This document shows positions 1 to 6,269 of a DNA stretch of 16,494 nucleotides, piece after piece. Origin of the DNA: Ruminococcaceae bacterium UBA3751 (GTDB lineage Bacteria > Bacillota > Clostridia > Oscillospirales > Acutalibacteraceae); NCBI GenBank assembly GCA_002371215.1, contig DFGL01000056.1, positions 1 through 16,494 of the forward strand, written 5' to 3'. The stretch's first letter is position 1, and each line of letters begins with the position of its first letter. The notes under the pieces were generated by a model. That model saw nothing but the letters and a program-made list of their open reading frames with translations. It did no database searches and was not told the origin of the DNA. Both the position numbers and the translations under genes were made by a program.

Positions 1-87
1 GCCGGCGTGATGGAATTGGCAGACGTGCCGGACTCAAAATCCGGTCCTGGCGACAGGGTGCGGGTTCGACCCCCGCCGCCGGCACCA
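1..87 (+). tRNA. tRNA-Leu (anticodon CAA)
   Basis: This is a complete tRNA with the long variable arm of a class II tRNA. The acceptor arms GCCGGCG (1-7) and CGCCGGC (77-83) pair fully, followed by discriminator A84 and an encoded CCA (85-87). The anticodon stem CCGGA/TCCGG encloses the loop CTCAAAA (33-39), so the anticodon is CAA (35-37), which reads UUG leucine codons. The T loop GTTCGAC is present near 64-70. It begins at the first base of the window, so its promoter lies outside. Confidence 0.97.
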
Positions 88-90
88 TTA

Positions 91-124
91 AAACCGTGAG
101 CTATTTTGCTCACGGTTTTTATTT
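91..124 (+). terminator. Rho-independent terminator of tRNA-Leu
   Basis: A 10-bp perfect stem (AAACCGTGAG at 91-100 with CTCACGGTTT at 109-118) and an 8-base loop are followed by a T-rich tract. It starts 4 bases after the tRNA CCA end. Confidence 0.9.
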
Positions 125-150
125 GACTAAATTATTATTAATGCTATAAT
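123..150 (+). promoter_or_regulatory. Sigma-A-type promoter for the VanZ-family gene
   Basis: TTGACT (123-128) and TATAAT (145-150) are separated by 16 bp, and a TG dinucleotide just ahead of the -10 makes it an extended -10 promoter. The -35 begins inside the T tract of the tRNA terminator, so the tRNA and the vanZ-like gene are insulated within a few bases. Predicted transcription start is near 157. Confidence 0.8.
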
Positions 151-170
151 ATTGAAAAGGCGGTGATTTT

Positions 171-734
171 TTGAAATATATAATGTTCTATTTTAGAGAC
201 ATAATTCCTTATATGCTTATTGCCGCTTTATTTATTTTGTCAGTAAGATTTTACAAGTACAAAAGATATAAAAATAACAGCGTTAAAACTGAAATTCTTA
301 TTTTTATATTTTATTTGTATCTTATTGCGGTTTTCCTTAAAACTGTAGTTCCAAGCGAAATACTGCGCCTGAACTTCACTTCAAACTGCTTTATGCTGCC
401 AAACAGAGATTCTGTTTATAATAACCCCGCTCAGTCATATATTTATATACGTTCTTTTGTGATTGAAGGCTTGTGGTTCAGGCTGTTTCACGTTTTCATT
501 CTCAATTTGATATTGCTTGTTCCGTTTGGCATACTTTTTCCTTTATTATATCCTAAGCAAAAGGATAAAACTATTTTAATTGGATTTTTAATAAGCTGTT
601 CTATTGAGTTTTTACAGCTGTTTACTGACCGACTTACTGATACTTTTGATATTTTTTTAAACACGCTGGGTGTTATAATAGGATATATGATTTATAAATT
701 AATAATGAAAATAAAAGAGCGCAGGAAAGCATAA
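171..734 (+). CDS. VanZ-family integral membrane protein
   Basis: This is a 187-residue membrane protein of the VanZ-like family. About four to five hydrophobic segments are visible: residues about 10-27, 43-58, 105-128, 134-150 and 158-178. The family signature is clear in the C-terminal half: NLILLVPFG near residue 112, then SIEFLQLFTDR followed by FDIFLNTLGVIIGY. VanZ itself gives low-level teicoplanin resistance by an unclear mechanism, but most chromosomal homologues have no established role, so resistance should not be assumed. The start is TTG at 171, chosen because AGGCGGTGA lies about 5 bases upstream; the first in-frame ATG (183) has no such site. The gene has its own promoter and is monocistronic, facing the dehydrogenase gene tail to tail. 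Confidence 0.85.
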   Translation: MKYIMFYFRDIIPYMLIAALFILSVRFYKYKRYKNNSVKTEILIFIFYLYLIAVFLKTVVPSEILRLNFTSNCFMLPNRDSVYNNPAQSYIYIRSFVIEGLWFRLFHVFILNLILLVPFGILFPLLYPKQKDKTILIGFLISCSIEFLQLFTDRLTDTFDIFLNTLGVIIGYMIYKLIMKIKERRKA

Positions 735-744
735 TTCCTGCGCT
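712..744 (-). terminator. Terminator of the dehydrogenase gene, overlapping the vanZ-like stop
   Basis: A 10-bp perfect stem (718-727 with 735-744) has a 7-base loop. Read on the minus strand it is followed by CTCTTTTATTTT, a good U tract. On the plus strand no T run follows, so termination is mainly leftward. The plus-strand vanZ-like stop codon lies in the loop, so this DNA serves both genes. Confidence 0.75.
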
Positions 745-750
745 TAAATA

Positions 751-1704
751 TTAATTTACAACATTCTGCGGATGACCTTCAAGGAAGGCTCTGAGATTAT
801 CTTCGAGAATTGAAATCAGTCTTGCTCTCGTTTCATACCCCGCCCACGCGATGTGAGGCGTTATAAAGCAGTTTTTAGCTTTAAGAAGGGGATTGTCAGC
901 TTTAGGCGGCTCTGTTGTTAAAACGTCAATTCCCGCTGCCGTAAGCTTGCCGCTGTTAAGAGCTTCAGCAACAGCTTTATCGTCTATTACGGGTCCACGC
1001 GAGGTGTTAATAAGAATTGCGCCGTCTTTCATTTTAGAAATGTTTTCAGTATTGATTAAGCCGGTTGTTTCAGGGGTTAGGGGACAGTGACAGGTGATAA
1101 TATCGCTGTTATTAAGCAGTTCATCAAGCGAGACAAACTTAATATCTGTAAATTTTTCCGGTTTCGGATGCGGCGTGTAAGCCATAACTGACATTCCGAA
1201 TGCTTTTGCAATTTCAGAAACGCGTAAGCCAATTGAACCAAATCCGATTATTCCGATTGTTTTGCCTGAAAGCTCAGTCAGAGGAGCCTTCCAAAAGCAA
1301 AAGTCAGGGCAGTCAGTCCATTCGTTATTATGAACTGCATCGCTGTGGAGCGTTACCTTATTAGTAATTTGAAGAATAAAAGCAAATACAAGCTGAGCTA
1401 CGGCATTAGTTGAATATGCAGGGATGTTGGAAATTGTAATTCCAAGCTCTCTCGCAGCCTTACCGTCAATAACGTTATATCCCGTCGATTGCAAGCCTAC
1501 GTAGCGTAATTTAGGCATTTGCTTTAACATATCAGCATTAATTACCGTTTTATTTATTAAGAGTATTTCAGCGTCCTTAGCGCGTTCAATAACTAATTCA
1601 GGCGGCGTTCTGTCATAGGTAGTGAGTTCGCCGAACTGAGCAATTCCTTCCCAGCTTAAATCACCGGGGTTTGTAGTATATCCGTCCAAATTAACTATTT
1701 TCAT
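751..1704 (-). CDS. D-isomer-specific 2-hydroxyacid dehydrogenase (glycerate dehydrogenase-like)
   Basis: This 317-residue NAD(P)-dependent oxidoreductase should interconvert 2-hydroxyacids and 2-ketoacids in the cytoplasm. The family pattern is complete: nucleotide-binding GFGSIG at 154-159, catalytic Arg236 in NTSRGP, Glu265 in LTTEPP and His284 in TPHIAWA. Its length matches hydroxypyruvate/glyoxylate reductases of the HprA type, but the exact substrate cannot be read from the sequence. The start is ATG at 1704, because GAGGTGAT lies 3-4 bases upstream; a longer reading from 1722 would place the ribosome site inside the gene. It is transcribed alone from a promoter back to back with the amidase promoter and has its own terminator. 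Confidence 0.9.
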   Translation of the reverse strand: MKIVNLDGYTTNPGDLSWEGIAQFGELTTYDRTPPELVIERAKDAEILLINKTVINADMLKQMPKLRYVGLQSTGYNVIDGKAARELGITISNIPAYSTNAVAQLVFAFILQITNKVTLHSDAVHNNEWTDCPDFCFWKAPLTELSGKTIGIIGFGSIGLRVSEIAKAFGMSVMAYTPHPKPEKFTDIKFVSLDELLNNSDIITCHCPLTPETTGLINTENISKMKDGAILINTSRGPVIDDKAVAEALNSGKLTAAGIDVLTTEPPKADNPLLKAKNCFITPHIAWAGYETRARLISILEDNLRAFLEGHPQNVVN

Positions 1705-1722
1705 ACTATCACCTCTGTACAA

Positions 1723-1751
1723 ATTATAACCCTATAAAAAAATAAAATCAA
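1723..1751 (-). promoter_or_regulatory. Promoter of the dehydrogenase gene
   Basis: On the minus strand TTGATT (1746-1751) and TATAAT (1723-1728) are spaced by 17 bp. The expected start near 1716 falls at the edge of the Shine-Dalgarno sequence, giving a very short leader of about 12 bases. Its -35 lies only 7 bp from the -35 of the divergent amidase promoter. Confidence 0.7.
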
Positions 1752-1758
1752 CTATTTA

Positions 1759-1787
1759 TTGATTAGAAAGAAAATATAGGTTATAAT
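1759..1787 (+). promoter_or_regulatory. Promoter of the amidase-radA operon
   Basis: TTGATT (1759-1764) and TATAAT (1782-1787) are spaced by 17 bp. The predicted start near 1794 lies only about 10 bases before the amidase ATG at 1804, and no Shine-Dalgarno sequence fits in between. A second TATAAT at 1793-1798 has no good -35. Confidence 0.65.
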
Positions 1788-1803
1788 TAACATATAATTA
1801 AAT

Positions 1804-2484
1804 ATGAAAAGAATATTTAATATATTAATATGTTTACTTTTTATTTTTGTTTTAGTTTTCGGCATTAACGGTACGTACAGGATTTTAAAATCCGTAAGCA
1901 CACCTTCAAATGCGAGAACAACTGTTGTAATTGACGCAGGACACGGCGGAAAAGATTGCGGAACAATTGGCATTGACGGAACAGAAGAAAAGAAAATCAA
2001 CCTTGAAATAGCGCTTGCACTGCGCGATTTTCTTGAGGTTAGCGGTATTAATACTAAAATGACAAGGGAAGGGGATTACGAGCTTTATCCCGACGGAAGC
2101 GATAAGTCCCGCTCTGACCTTTATAACCGCTTGGATTTTGTTAATTCAACACCGAATTCAATTCTTATTTCAATTCATCAGAATCATTATACCGATGAAA
2201 GTGCGTGGGGAAGCCAAATATGGTTTTCTCCCAATGACAATATTAGTAAGCATTATGCCGATATAATTCTGAATAACGTTAAATCGCTTCTTCAAAGCGA
2301 CAATGAAAGAATCAATAAAAAGTCGGATAACAGCTATTATATTCTGTACAAAGCTAAAGTACCTTCAATTATGATTGAATGCGGTTTTATGAGTAACAGA
2401 AATGATAACGATAATTTAAAAAACAGGGAATATCAAAGAAAATATGCCTATTCTGTTTTAACGGGCATATGCGGGGAAATATAA
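1804..2484 (+). CDS. cwlD: N-acetylmuramoyl-L-alanine amidase (Amidase_3, CwlD-like)
   Basis: This 226-residue protein is predicted to cleave the amide bond between N-acetylmuramic acid and L-alanine in peptidoglycan. Residues 4-24 form an uncleaved-looking signal anchor, and the rest is a single Amidase_3 domain. Zinc ligands and catalytic residue can be placed: His47 in DAGHGG, Glu62 in TEEKK, His125 in SIHQNH and Glu192 in IECGF. Size and lack of cell-wall-binding repeats match B. subtilis CwlD, which starts muramic-delta-lactam formation in spore cortex, so a cortex role is likely but inferred. The ATG at 1804 has no visible Shine-Dalgarno sequence and is preceded by only about 10 transcribed bases, yet the hydrophobic N terminus needs this start. 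It is the first gene of the operon; radA follows 2 bases after its stop. Confidence 0.85.
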   Translation: MKRIFNILICLLFIFVLVFGINGTYRILKSVSTPSNARTTVVIDAGHGGKDCGTIGIDGTEEKKINLEIALALRDFLEVSGINTKMTREGDYELYPDGSDKSRSDLYNRLDFVNSTPNSILISIHQNHYTDESAWGSQIWFSPNDNISKHYADIILNNVKSLLQSDNERINKKSDNSYYILYKAKVPSIMIECGFMSNRNDNDNLKNREYQRKYAYSVLTGICGEI

Positions 2485-2486
2485 TT

Positions 2487-3860
2487 ATGGCAAGCAAAAA
2501 CAAATCAATATACATTTGCTCTGAATGCGGGTACGAAAGCGTTAAATGGTACGGAAAATGCCCTCAATGCGGCGAATGGAACACGATGGACGAGCATGAA
2601 CAGGTAGTGACCGCGGGTAAGACAAAAGCTTCGCGTCAGGCGGTTTCCATAAAGCCCGTTCAGCGTATCAGCGAAATAAGTTCGGACATTGAATCGCGAA
2701 TTAATTCGGGTATTAACGAATTTGACAGAGTTCTCGGAGGCGGTATAGTTGAGGGAAGCCTCATACTGCTCTCAGGTGACCCGGGAATAGGCAAATCAAC
2801 GATTTTGCTTCAAATCTGCCAAACAATTCAGAATAACGTGAAAGTCCTTTATATAAGCGGCGAGGAGAGCACGAGACAGATTAAACTACGAGCCAACAGA
2901 TTAGGTGTTGATAATGAAAACCTGTTTGTACTTGCTCAGACAGACGTTGCCGTAATTGTTGAAACAATAAAAGTTGAAAAGCCGGGTCTTGTTATAATCG
3001 ACAGTATACAGACCATGGTTATTGACGATATTTCTTCTTCTGCAGGCAGTATTACACAGGTCAGGGAAAGCACGAACGTCTTTATGCACCTTGCAAAAAG
3101 TATGGGAATACCTATTTTCGTTGTTGGCCACGTAAACAAGGACGGAGCAATAGCCGGTCCAAAGGTACTTGAACATATTGTTGATACCGTTCTTTATTTT
3201 GAAGGCGAACGTAATTATTCGTACAGAATCCTAAGAAGTGTAAAAAACCGATTCGGCTCAACTAATGAGATAGGCGTTTTTGAAATGACTCAGAGCGGGC
3301 TTCAGGAGGTTGAAAATCCGTCGTTACTTATGTTATCTGGCAGGCCAAAAAACACCAGCGGAACCTGCGTTGCCTGCACAATGGAGGGCTCAAGGCCGAT
3401 TTTGGCAGAGGTACAGGGACTTGTTACCGCAACGGGTTTTGGTACACCAAGAAGAATGAGCACCGGATTTGATTATAACAGGATGAGCATGCTTATTGCT
3501 GTTCTTGAAAAAAGAGCAGGGTACTTTTTCAATGGAATGGACGCTTATTTAAACGTTGTAGGCGGTTTAAAGCTGTACGAGCCTGCGGCAGATTTAAGCG
3601 TGGCAATGGCATTGGTATCTTCGCTAAAAGATACCGTTGTTAATGAAAATACGCTTGCTTTCGGCGAAATAGGGCTTGCAGGGGAAATCAGAGCAGTAAA
3701 TAACTGTGAGCAAAGAATTGCAGAAGCTAAAAGGCTAGGTTTTACCAAGTGCATTATACCGTTTCATAACTACAAATCATTGTCTAAAGAGCTGAAAAAG
3801 AGCTTGGAAGTAGTTCCTGTAAGAACAATACGCGCAGCGTTTGAAGCTGTAACCGAATAG
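2487..3860 (+). CDS. radA: DNA repair protein RadA
   Basis: This 457-residue protein is a RecA-like ATPase that drives branch migration of recombination intermediates and helps RecA in DNA repair. It has an N-terminal zinc finger (Cys11, Cys14, Cys25, Cys28), Walker A GDPGIGKST at 97-105, Walker B in LVIIDSIQ, the diagnostic KNRFG motif at 253-257, and a C-terminal Lon-protease-like domain. The length matches B. subtilis RadA. The start at 2487 is preferred over an in-frame ATG at 2469: GGGGAAA sits about 10 bases upstream of 2487, MASKNK matches the family's usual N terminus, and 2469 lies inside the amidase gene. It is cotranscribed with the amidase and followed by a 63-codon gene after 9 bases. 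Confidence 0.96.
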   Translation: MASKNKSIYICSECGYESVKWYGKCPQCGEWNTMDEHEQVVTAGKTKASRQAVSIKPVQRISEISSDIESRINSGINEFDRVLGGGIVEGSLILLSGDPGIGKSTILLQICQTIQNNVKVLYISGEESTRQIKLRANRLGVDNENLFVLAQTDVAVIVETIKVEKPGLVIIDSIQTMVIDDISSSAGSITQVRESTNVFMHLAKSMGIPIFVVGHVNKDGAIAGPKVLEHIVDTVLYFEGERNYSYRILRSVKNRFGSTNEIGVFEMTQSGLQEVENPSLLMLSGRPKNTSGTCVACTMEGSRPILAEVQGLVTATGFGTPRRMSTGFDYNRMSMLIAVLEKRAGYFFNGMDAYLNVVGGLKLYEPAADLSVAMALVSSLKDTVVNENTLAFGEIGLAGEIRAVNNCEQRIAEAKRLGFTKCIIPFHNYKSLSKELKKSLEVVPVRTIRAAFEAVTE

Positions 3861-3869
3861 GAGGAAATT

Positions 3870-4061
3870 ATGCCGTATATTATCGTATTAGTATTAGTAA
3901 TAGCAATTGTTGTACTCGCTGCAAGAAAGCAAAAATTTGAGCAAAATAAAGAAAAGAACCAGATGAACAAAGAGAATTCCGCTCGCAAAGCTGAAAAAGA
4001 AAACAGCATTGAGGTTAACGACTTTGTTGAGGTTGAGGATAACAGTATAAACAATGATTGA
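3870..4061 (+). CDS. Small single-pass membrane protein, function unknown
   Basis: This is a 63-residue protein with one N-terminal membrane segment (residues about 3-18) and then a highly charged, mostly hydrophilic tail. The tail is basic and Lys/Glu/Asn-rich at residues 19-45 and acidic at 46-63, with no cysteines. The topology predicts an N-terminal anchor with the tail in the cytoplasm by the positive-inside rule. A strong AGGAGG site 5 bases before the ATG and its place between radA and the HAD gene support a real gene. Its end overlaps the HAD gene by 8 bases, suggesting translational coupling. No family was recognised. Confidence 0.75.
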   Translation: MPYIIVLVLVIAIVVLAARKQKFEQNKEKNQMNKENSARKAEKENSIEVNDFVEVEDNSINND

Positions 4062-4716
4062 TTTATCTAATTATAAAGGTGTTATTCTTGATTTTGACGG
4101 TACGTTATCAGACTTTCAACGTTCAAAAGAGAATGCAATGGCTAAAATAACGCCTTATTTAAAAGAAAAAGGCGTTTTGGTTGATGAATACTGGTCACAT
4201 TATGAAGAAATCTTTGAACCGTTGTTTTCAAGATATGTAAATAACGAATTAACTGTAACAGAATACAGGTTAATGCGTTTTATTCATCACGGCATTACAA
4301 AAGAAGACGCAATTATTTATAATGAAATTTATTTAAATGAGGTTCATAAGCCTATACTATTTGATGACGTAATACCTTTTTTAAAGAAAATAAAGAGCAG
4401 GGGACAAAAAGTTTATATTCTTTCTAACGGCCCCGAAAGTCAGCGTCCGAAAATAGAGGGAACTAAAATAATTAATTACATTGATGAAATCTTTATTTCT
4501 TCAGAAATGGGACTCGGAAAGCCTGATATTAAAGCGTACGAGTACGTTATTAATAAAACTAAATTGCATCCGCACGAATTGCTAATGATAGGCGATAATT
4601 ATGAAAACGATTGCGTTGCTACTGAAAAAGCAGGAATTAAAGCTGTTCAAATAATAAGAGGAGCAAATGAAGTAAAACATAAGACAGCAATCAAATCGCT
4701 ATCAGAATTATTATAA
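4054..4716 (+). CDS. HAD-superfamily hydrolase (subfamily IA, YjjG-like)
   Basis: This 220-residue cytoplasmic phosphatase has all four HAD motifs: nucleophile Asp13 and acid Asp15 in LDFDGT, Ser124 in ILSNG, Lys156 in GKPD, and Asp181/Asp186 in GDNYEND. A helical cap sits between motifs I and II (residues about 20-95), the type C1 cap of subfamily IA. It resembles the YjjG-type nucleotidases and phosphoglycolate phosphatases; the substrate cannot be assigned from the sequence. Its ATG overlaps the preceding small gene. The nearest Shine-Dalgarno-like GAGG is about 16 bases upstream, so translation probably depends on coupling. It is the last gene of the operon, ending at a strong terminator. 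Confidence 0.87.
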   Translation: MIDLSNYKGVILDFDGTLSDFQRSKENAMAKITPYLKEKGVLVDEYWSHYEEIFEPLFSRYVNNELTVTEYRLMRFIHHGITKEDAIIYNEIYLNEVHKPILFDDVIPFLKKIKSRGQKVYILSNGPESQRPKIEGTKIINYIDEIFISSEMGLGKPDIKAYEYVINKTKLHPHELLMIGDNYENDCVATEKAGIKAVQIIRGANEVKHKTAIKSLSELL

Positions 4717-4746
4717 AGCTATGCAAAAGCATAGCTTTTTTCTTTT
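4715..4746 (+). terminator. Rho-independent terminator of the amidase-radA operon
   Basis: A 10-bp perfect stem (4715-4724 with 4729-4738) with an AAAA loop is followed by TTTTTTCTTTT. The stem starts within the HAD stop codon. Confidence 0.93.
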
Positions 4747-4785
4747 AATAATAATAAAAGCAGGGAGGACTGAAAAATTAACACA

Positions 4786-4813
4786 ATTTCGCAAAATTAA
4801 TATTTTGCGAAAT
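4786..4813. other. dif: Candidate dif site (Xer recombination site), 11-6-11 perfect inverted repeat
   Basis: The 28-bp site consists of the arm ATTTCGCAAAA (4786-4796), centre TTAATA (4797-4802) and arm TTTTGCGAAAT (4803-4813). The arms are exact inverted complements. The 11-6-11 geometry is that of dif. Ungapped by eye against remembered dif sequences, it matches E. coli dif at about 19 of 28 positions and B. subtilis dif at about 18 of 28, including the TTxTG start and AA core of the right arm. A Xer-type recombinase gene starts about 480 bp downstream, as dif lies next to xerS or xerH in single-recombinase bacteria. Alternatives are an operator for a dimeric repressor or a cruciform-forming palindrome. 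Confidence 0.68.
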
Positions 4814-5213
4814 ATAGGGGAGTTTAAATATGAGAATATAGCTAATTACCGCCTTATTAGCAATAAGAGTGCTGTTTTATTAGGTTTTGTTTACTTATTA
4901 ATAAATATCTATTATTAATTGCTTCAACTGTATACGTTAAAAATAATTAAATAAAACATCTTATCGTTTTTATATTTTTTATTGGATGCATTTTGTCTTC
5001 CTTAGTTCAGGAATTTAAATCCGATAAAAATTATCTGAACGATAAATTGTATTACTGAACAAATTTTATTTGATGTATTTTTAGTGTTTTTTTAATATTC
5101 TGACTAAAAAGCATTTATTAAAATTTTTCTGAATGATGAAATGTACAAATAAACTATTTTTATTGGCTGTAAACAAGAGCTGTAATTTATCATATTACTC
5201 TATATATTTATAC

Positions 5214-5242
5214 TTGATTTTTTTATTCCCTTTTGGTATGAT
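5214..5242 (+). promoter_or_regulatory. Promoter of the Xer recombinase gene
   Basis: TTGATT (5214-5219) and TATGAT (5237-5242) are separated by exactly 17 bp. The predicted start is near 5249, giving a leader of about 43 bases that contains the extra arm copy at 5261-5271. Confidence 0.7.
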
Positions 5243-5260
5243 ATTTCTATACTTCAAAAG

Positions 5261-5271
5261 TTTTGCGAAAT
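5261..5271 (+). promoter_or_regulatory. Solitary copy of the dif-like arm in the recombinase leader
   Basis: TTTTGCGAAAT here is an exact 11-base copy of the right arm of the palindrome at 4803-4813. It lies about +12 to +22 from the predicted start and 20 bases before the recombinase ATG. On its left, ATTTC at 5243-5247 echoes the outer end of the other arm but the rest is degraded, so this would be a half site. It is placed where a bound protein could block transcription. Confidence 0.5.
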
Positions 5272-5291
5272 TATTATATGAGGTTCTGCTT

Positions 5292-6269
5292 ATGAAAAGA
5301 GAAGATTTTTATCTGCTTCCGCCTCTTGTTCAGGATTATCTTGTTTACATTGAGGCTATTAAAGGACACAGCAATTTATCTGTAATTGAATACGCAGGTG
5401 ATTTAAGAAATTTTTTCATATTTATTGTCGATTTAAAGCATCTCTCCCCTGTTTACACTGCTGCCGGTGAACCGGACCTAAGACAAATTGATATTAATGT
5501 AATTAAATCAATTACTCTTAATGACGCTTATCAGTTTTTAATATATTTACGTAATGAACGCCATAACAGCGAAGCTACACGAGCGCGCAGAGTTATTGCT
5601 ATACGCAGATTTTTTGCTTATCTTACTGATAATCTTCATTTATTGGAAACGAATACAATGAAGAATCTTGATACGCCTAAAATTAAAAAATCGCTCCCCA
5701 AGTACCTGACACTTGAGGAGGCTCAAAGACTGTTATCAGTTATAGACGGAAAATATAAAGAACGCGATTATGCAATTATAACACTATTTTTAAACTGCGG
5801 AATGAGACTTGCGGAGCTTGTTTCGATAGATTACACAGATATTCGTTCGGATAATACTCTTGTTATTACAGGTAAAGGTAATAAAGAACGAATAGTTTAC
5901 CTTAACGACGCCTGCGTTAACGCTGTAAATGCATACAGAAAAGTCCGTCCAAATGACGGAGTTAAGGACAGAGCGCTGTTTCTCAGCTCCAGGAATCAAA
6001 GAATCAGCCCGAGAATGGTTGAAATTATGGTAAATAAATATCTTGAAAAAGCAGGTCTCGGAGGCAGAGGCTTATCCGTTCACAAGCTACGGCATACTGC
6101 GGCAACGCTTATGTATCAGCACGGAAACGTTGATTTGCTCTTACTAAAAGAAATACTCGGGCACGAAAATCTCGGAACGACGGAAATATATACTCACATT
6201 ACCTCAGACGCTACGCGCGAGGCAATAAAATCCAATCCTCTATCCGGTGAAAAACCACCTAAAGCGTAA
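5292..6269 (+). CDS. Tyrosine recombinase, Xer family
   Basis: This 325-residue site-specific recombinase has an N-terminal SAM-like core-binding domain (residues about 10-130) and a C-terminal catalytic domain (about 145-315). The catalytic set is complete: Arg172 (GMRLAEL), Lys195 (TGKGNKER), His264 and Arg267 (HKLRH), His291 (LGHENL) and nucleophile Tyr300 (EIYTH). It is longer than XerC/XerD (about 300) because of an insert near residues 55-75 in the core-binding domain, a form common in Clostridia. The ATG at 5292 is chosen because GAGG lies 8 bases upstream. Linkage to a dif-like site and to a SpoIIM-like gene (spoIIM also lies near xerD in B. subtilis) favours chromosome dimer resolution over an integrase of a mobile element. 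Its 3' end overlaps the opposing SpoIIM-like gene by 11 bp. Confidence 0.88.
   Translation: MKREDFYLLPPLVQDYLVYIEAIKGHSNLSVIEYAGDLRNFFIFIVDLKHLSPVYTAAGEPDLRQIDINVIKSITLNDAYQFLIYLRNERHNSEATRARRVIAIRRFFAYLTDNLHLLETNTMKNLDTPKIKKSLPKYLTLEEAQRLLSVIDGKYKERDYAIITLFLNCGMRLAELVSIDYTDIRSDNTLVITGKGNKERIVYLNDACVNAVNAYRKVRPNDGVKDRALFLSSRNQRISPRMVEIMVNKYLEKAGLGGRGLSVHKLRHTAATLMYQHGNVDLLLLKEILGHENLGTTEIYTHITSDATREAIKSNPLSGEKPPKA

Larger units (their letters stand above)
4747..5291. other. AT-rich intergenic region between the operon terminator and the recombinase gene
   Basis: This 545-bp stretch holds no convincing gene. It contains the dif-like palindrome (4786-4813), the recombinase promoter (5214-5242) and an extra recombinase-arm copy (5261-5271). 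It also has three scattered copies of CTGAAC or its complement (near 5005, 5034 and 5057), which are too short to interpret. The rest is AT-rich with no recognisable structured RNA. In-frame extension of the recombinase to 5133 would run through its promoter and lacks a ribosome site. Confidence 0.7.

Noticed and set aside
171..734. VanZ-family gene as a glycopeptide resistance gene
   Set aside because: No vanA/H/X/Y/R/S genes are near, and chromosomal VanZ-like proteins are common without resistance; the neighbouring hydroxyacid dehydrogenase is not specifically VanH-like and lies on the other strand.
4817..4841. GGGGAG followed by ATG at 4830
   Set aside because: The frame stops after three codons. 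It could be a decayed start or a mini-leader, but nothing supports either.
4721..4918. Plus-strand open frame of 65 codons
   Set aside because: It starts inside the operon terminator, runs through the dif-like palindrome, has no ribosome site, and its coding-like end has no start codon of its own.
5005..5062. GTTCAG/CTGAAC copies as an operator or hairpin
   Set aside because: Six-base matches in AT-rich DNA with a 23-24 base loop are too weak to claim.
5133..5291. N-terminal extension of the recombinase to 5133
   Set aside because: It lacks a Shine-Dalgarno sequence, spans the promoter at 5214-5242, and would add an unusual hydrophobic stretch before the conserved N terminus.
5292..6269. 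Recombinase as integrase of a mobile element anchored at tRNA-Leu
   Set aside because: It lies 5 kb from the tRNA with housekeeping genes between, no direct repeat of the tRNA 3' end was noticed, and no excisionase, relaxase or phage genes are present.
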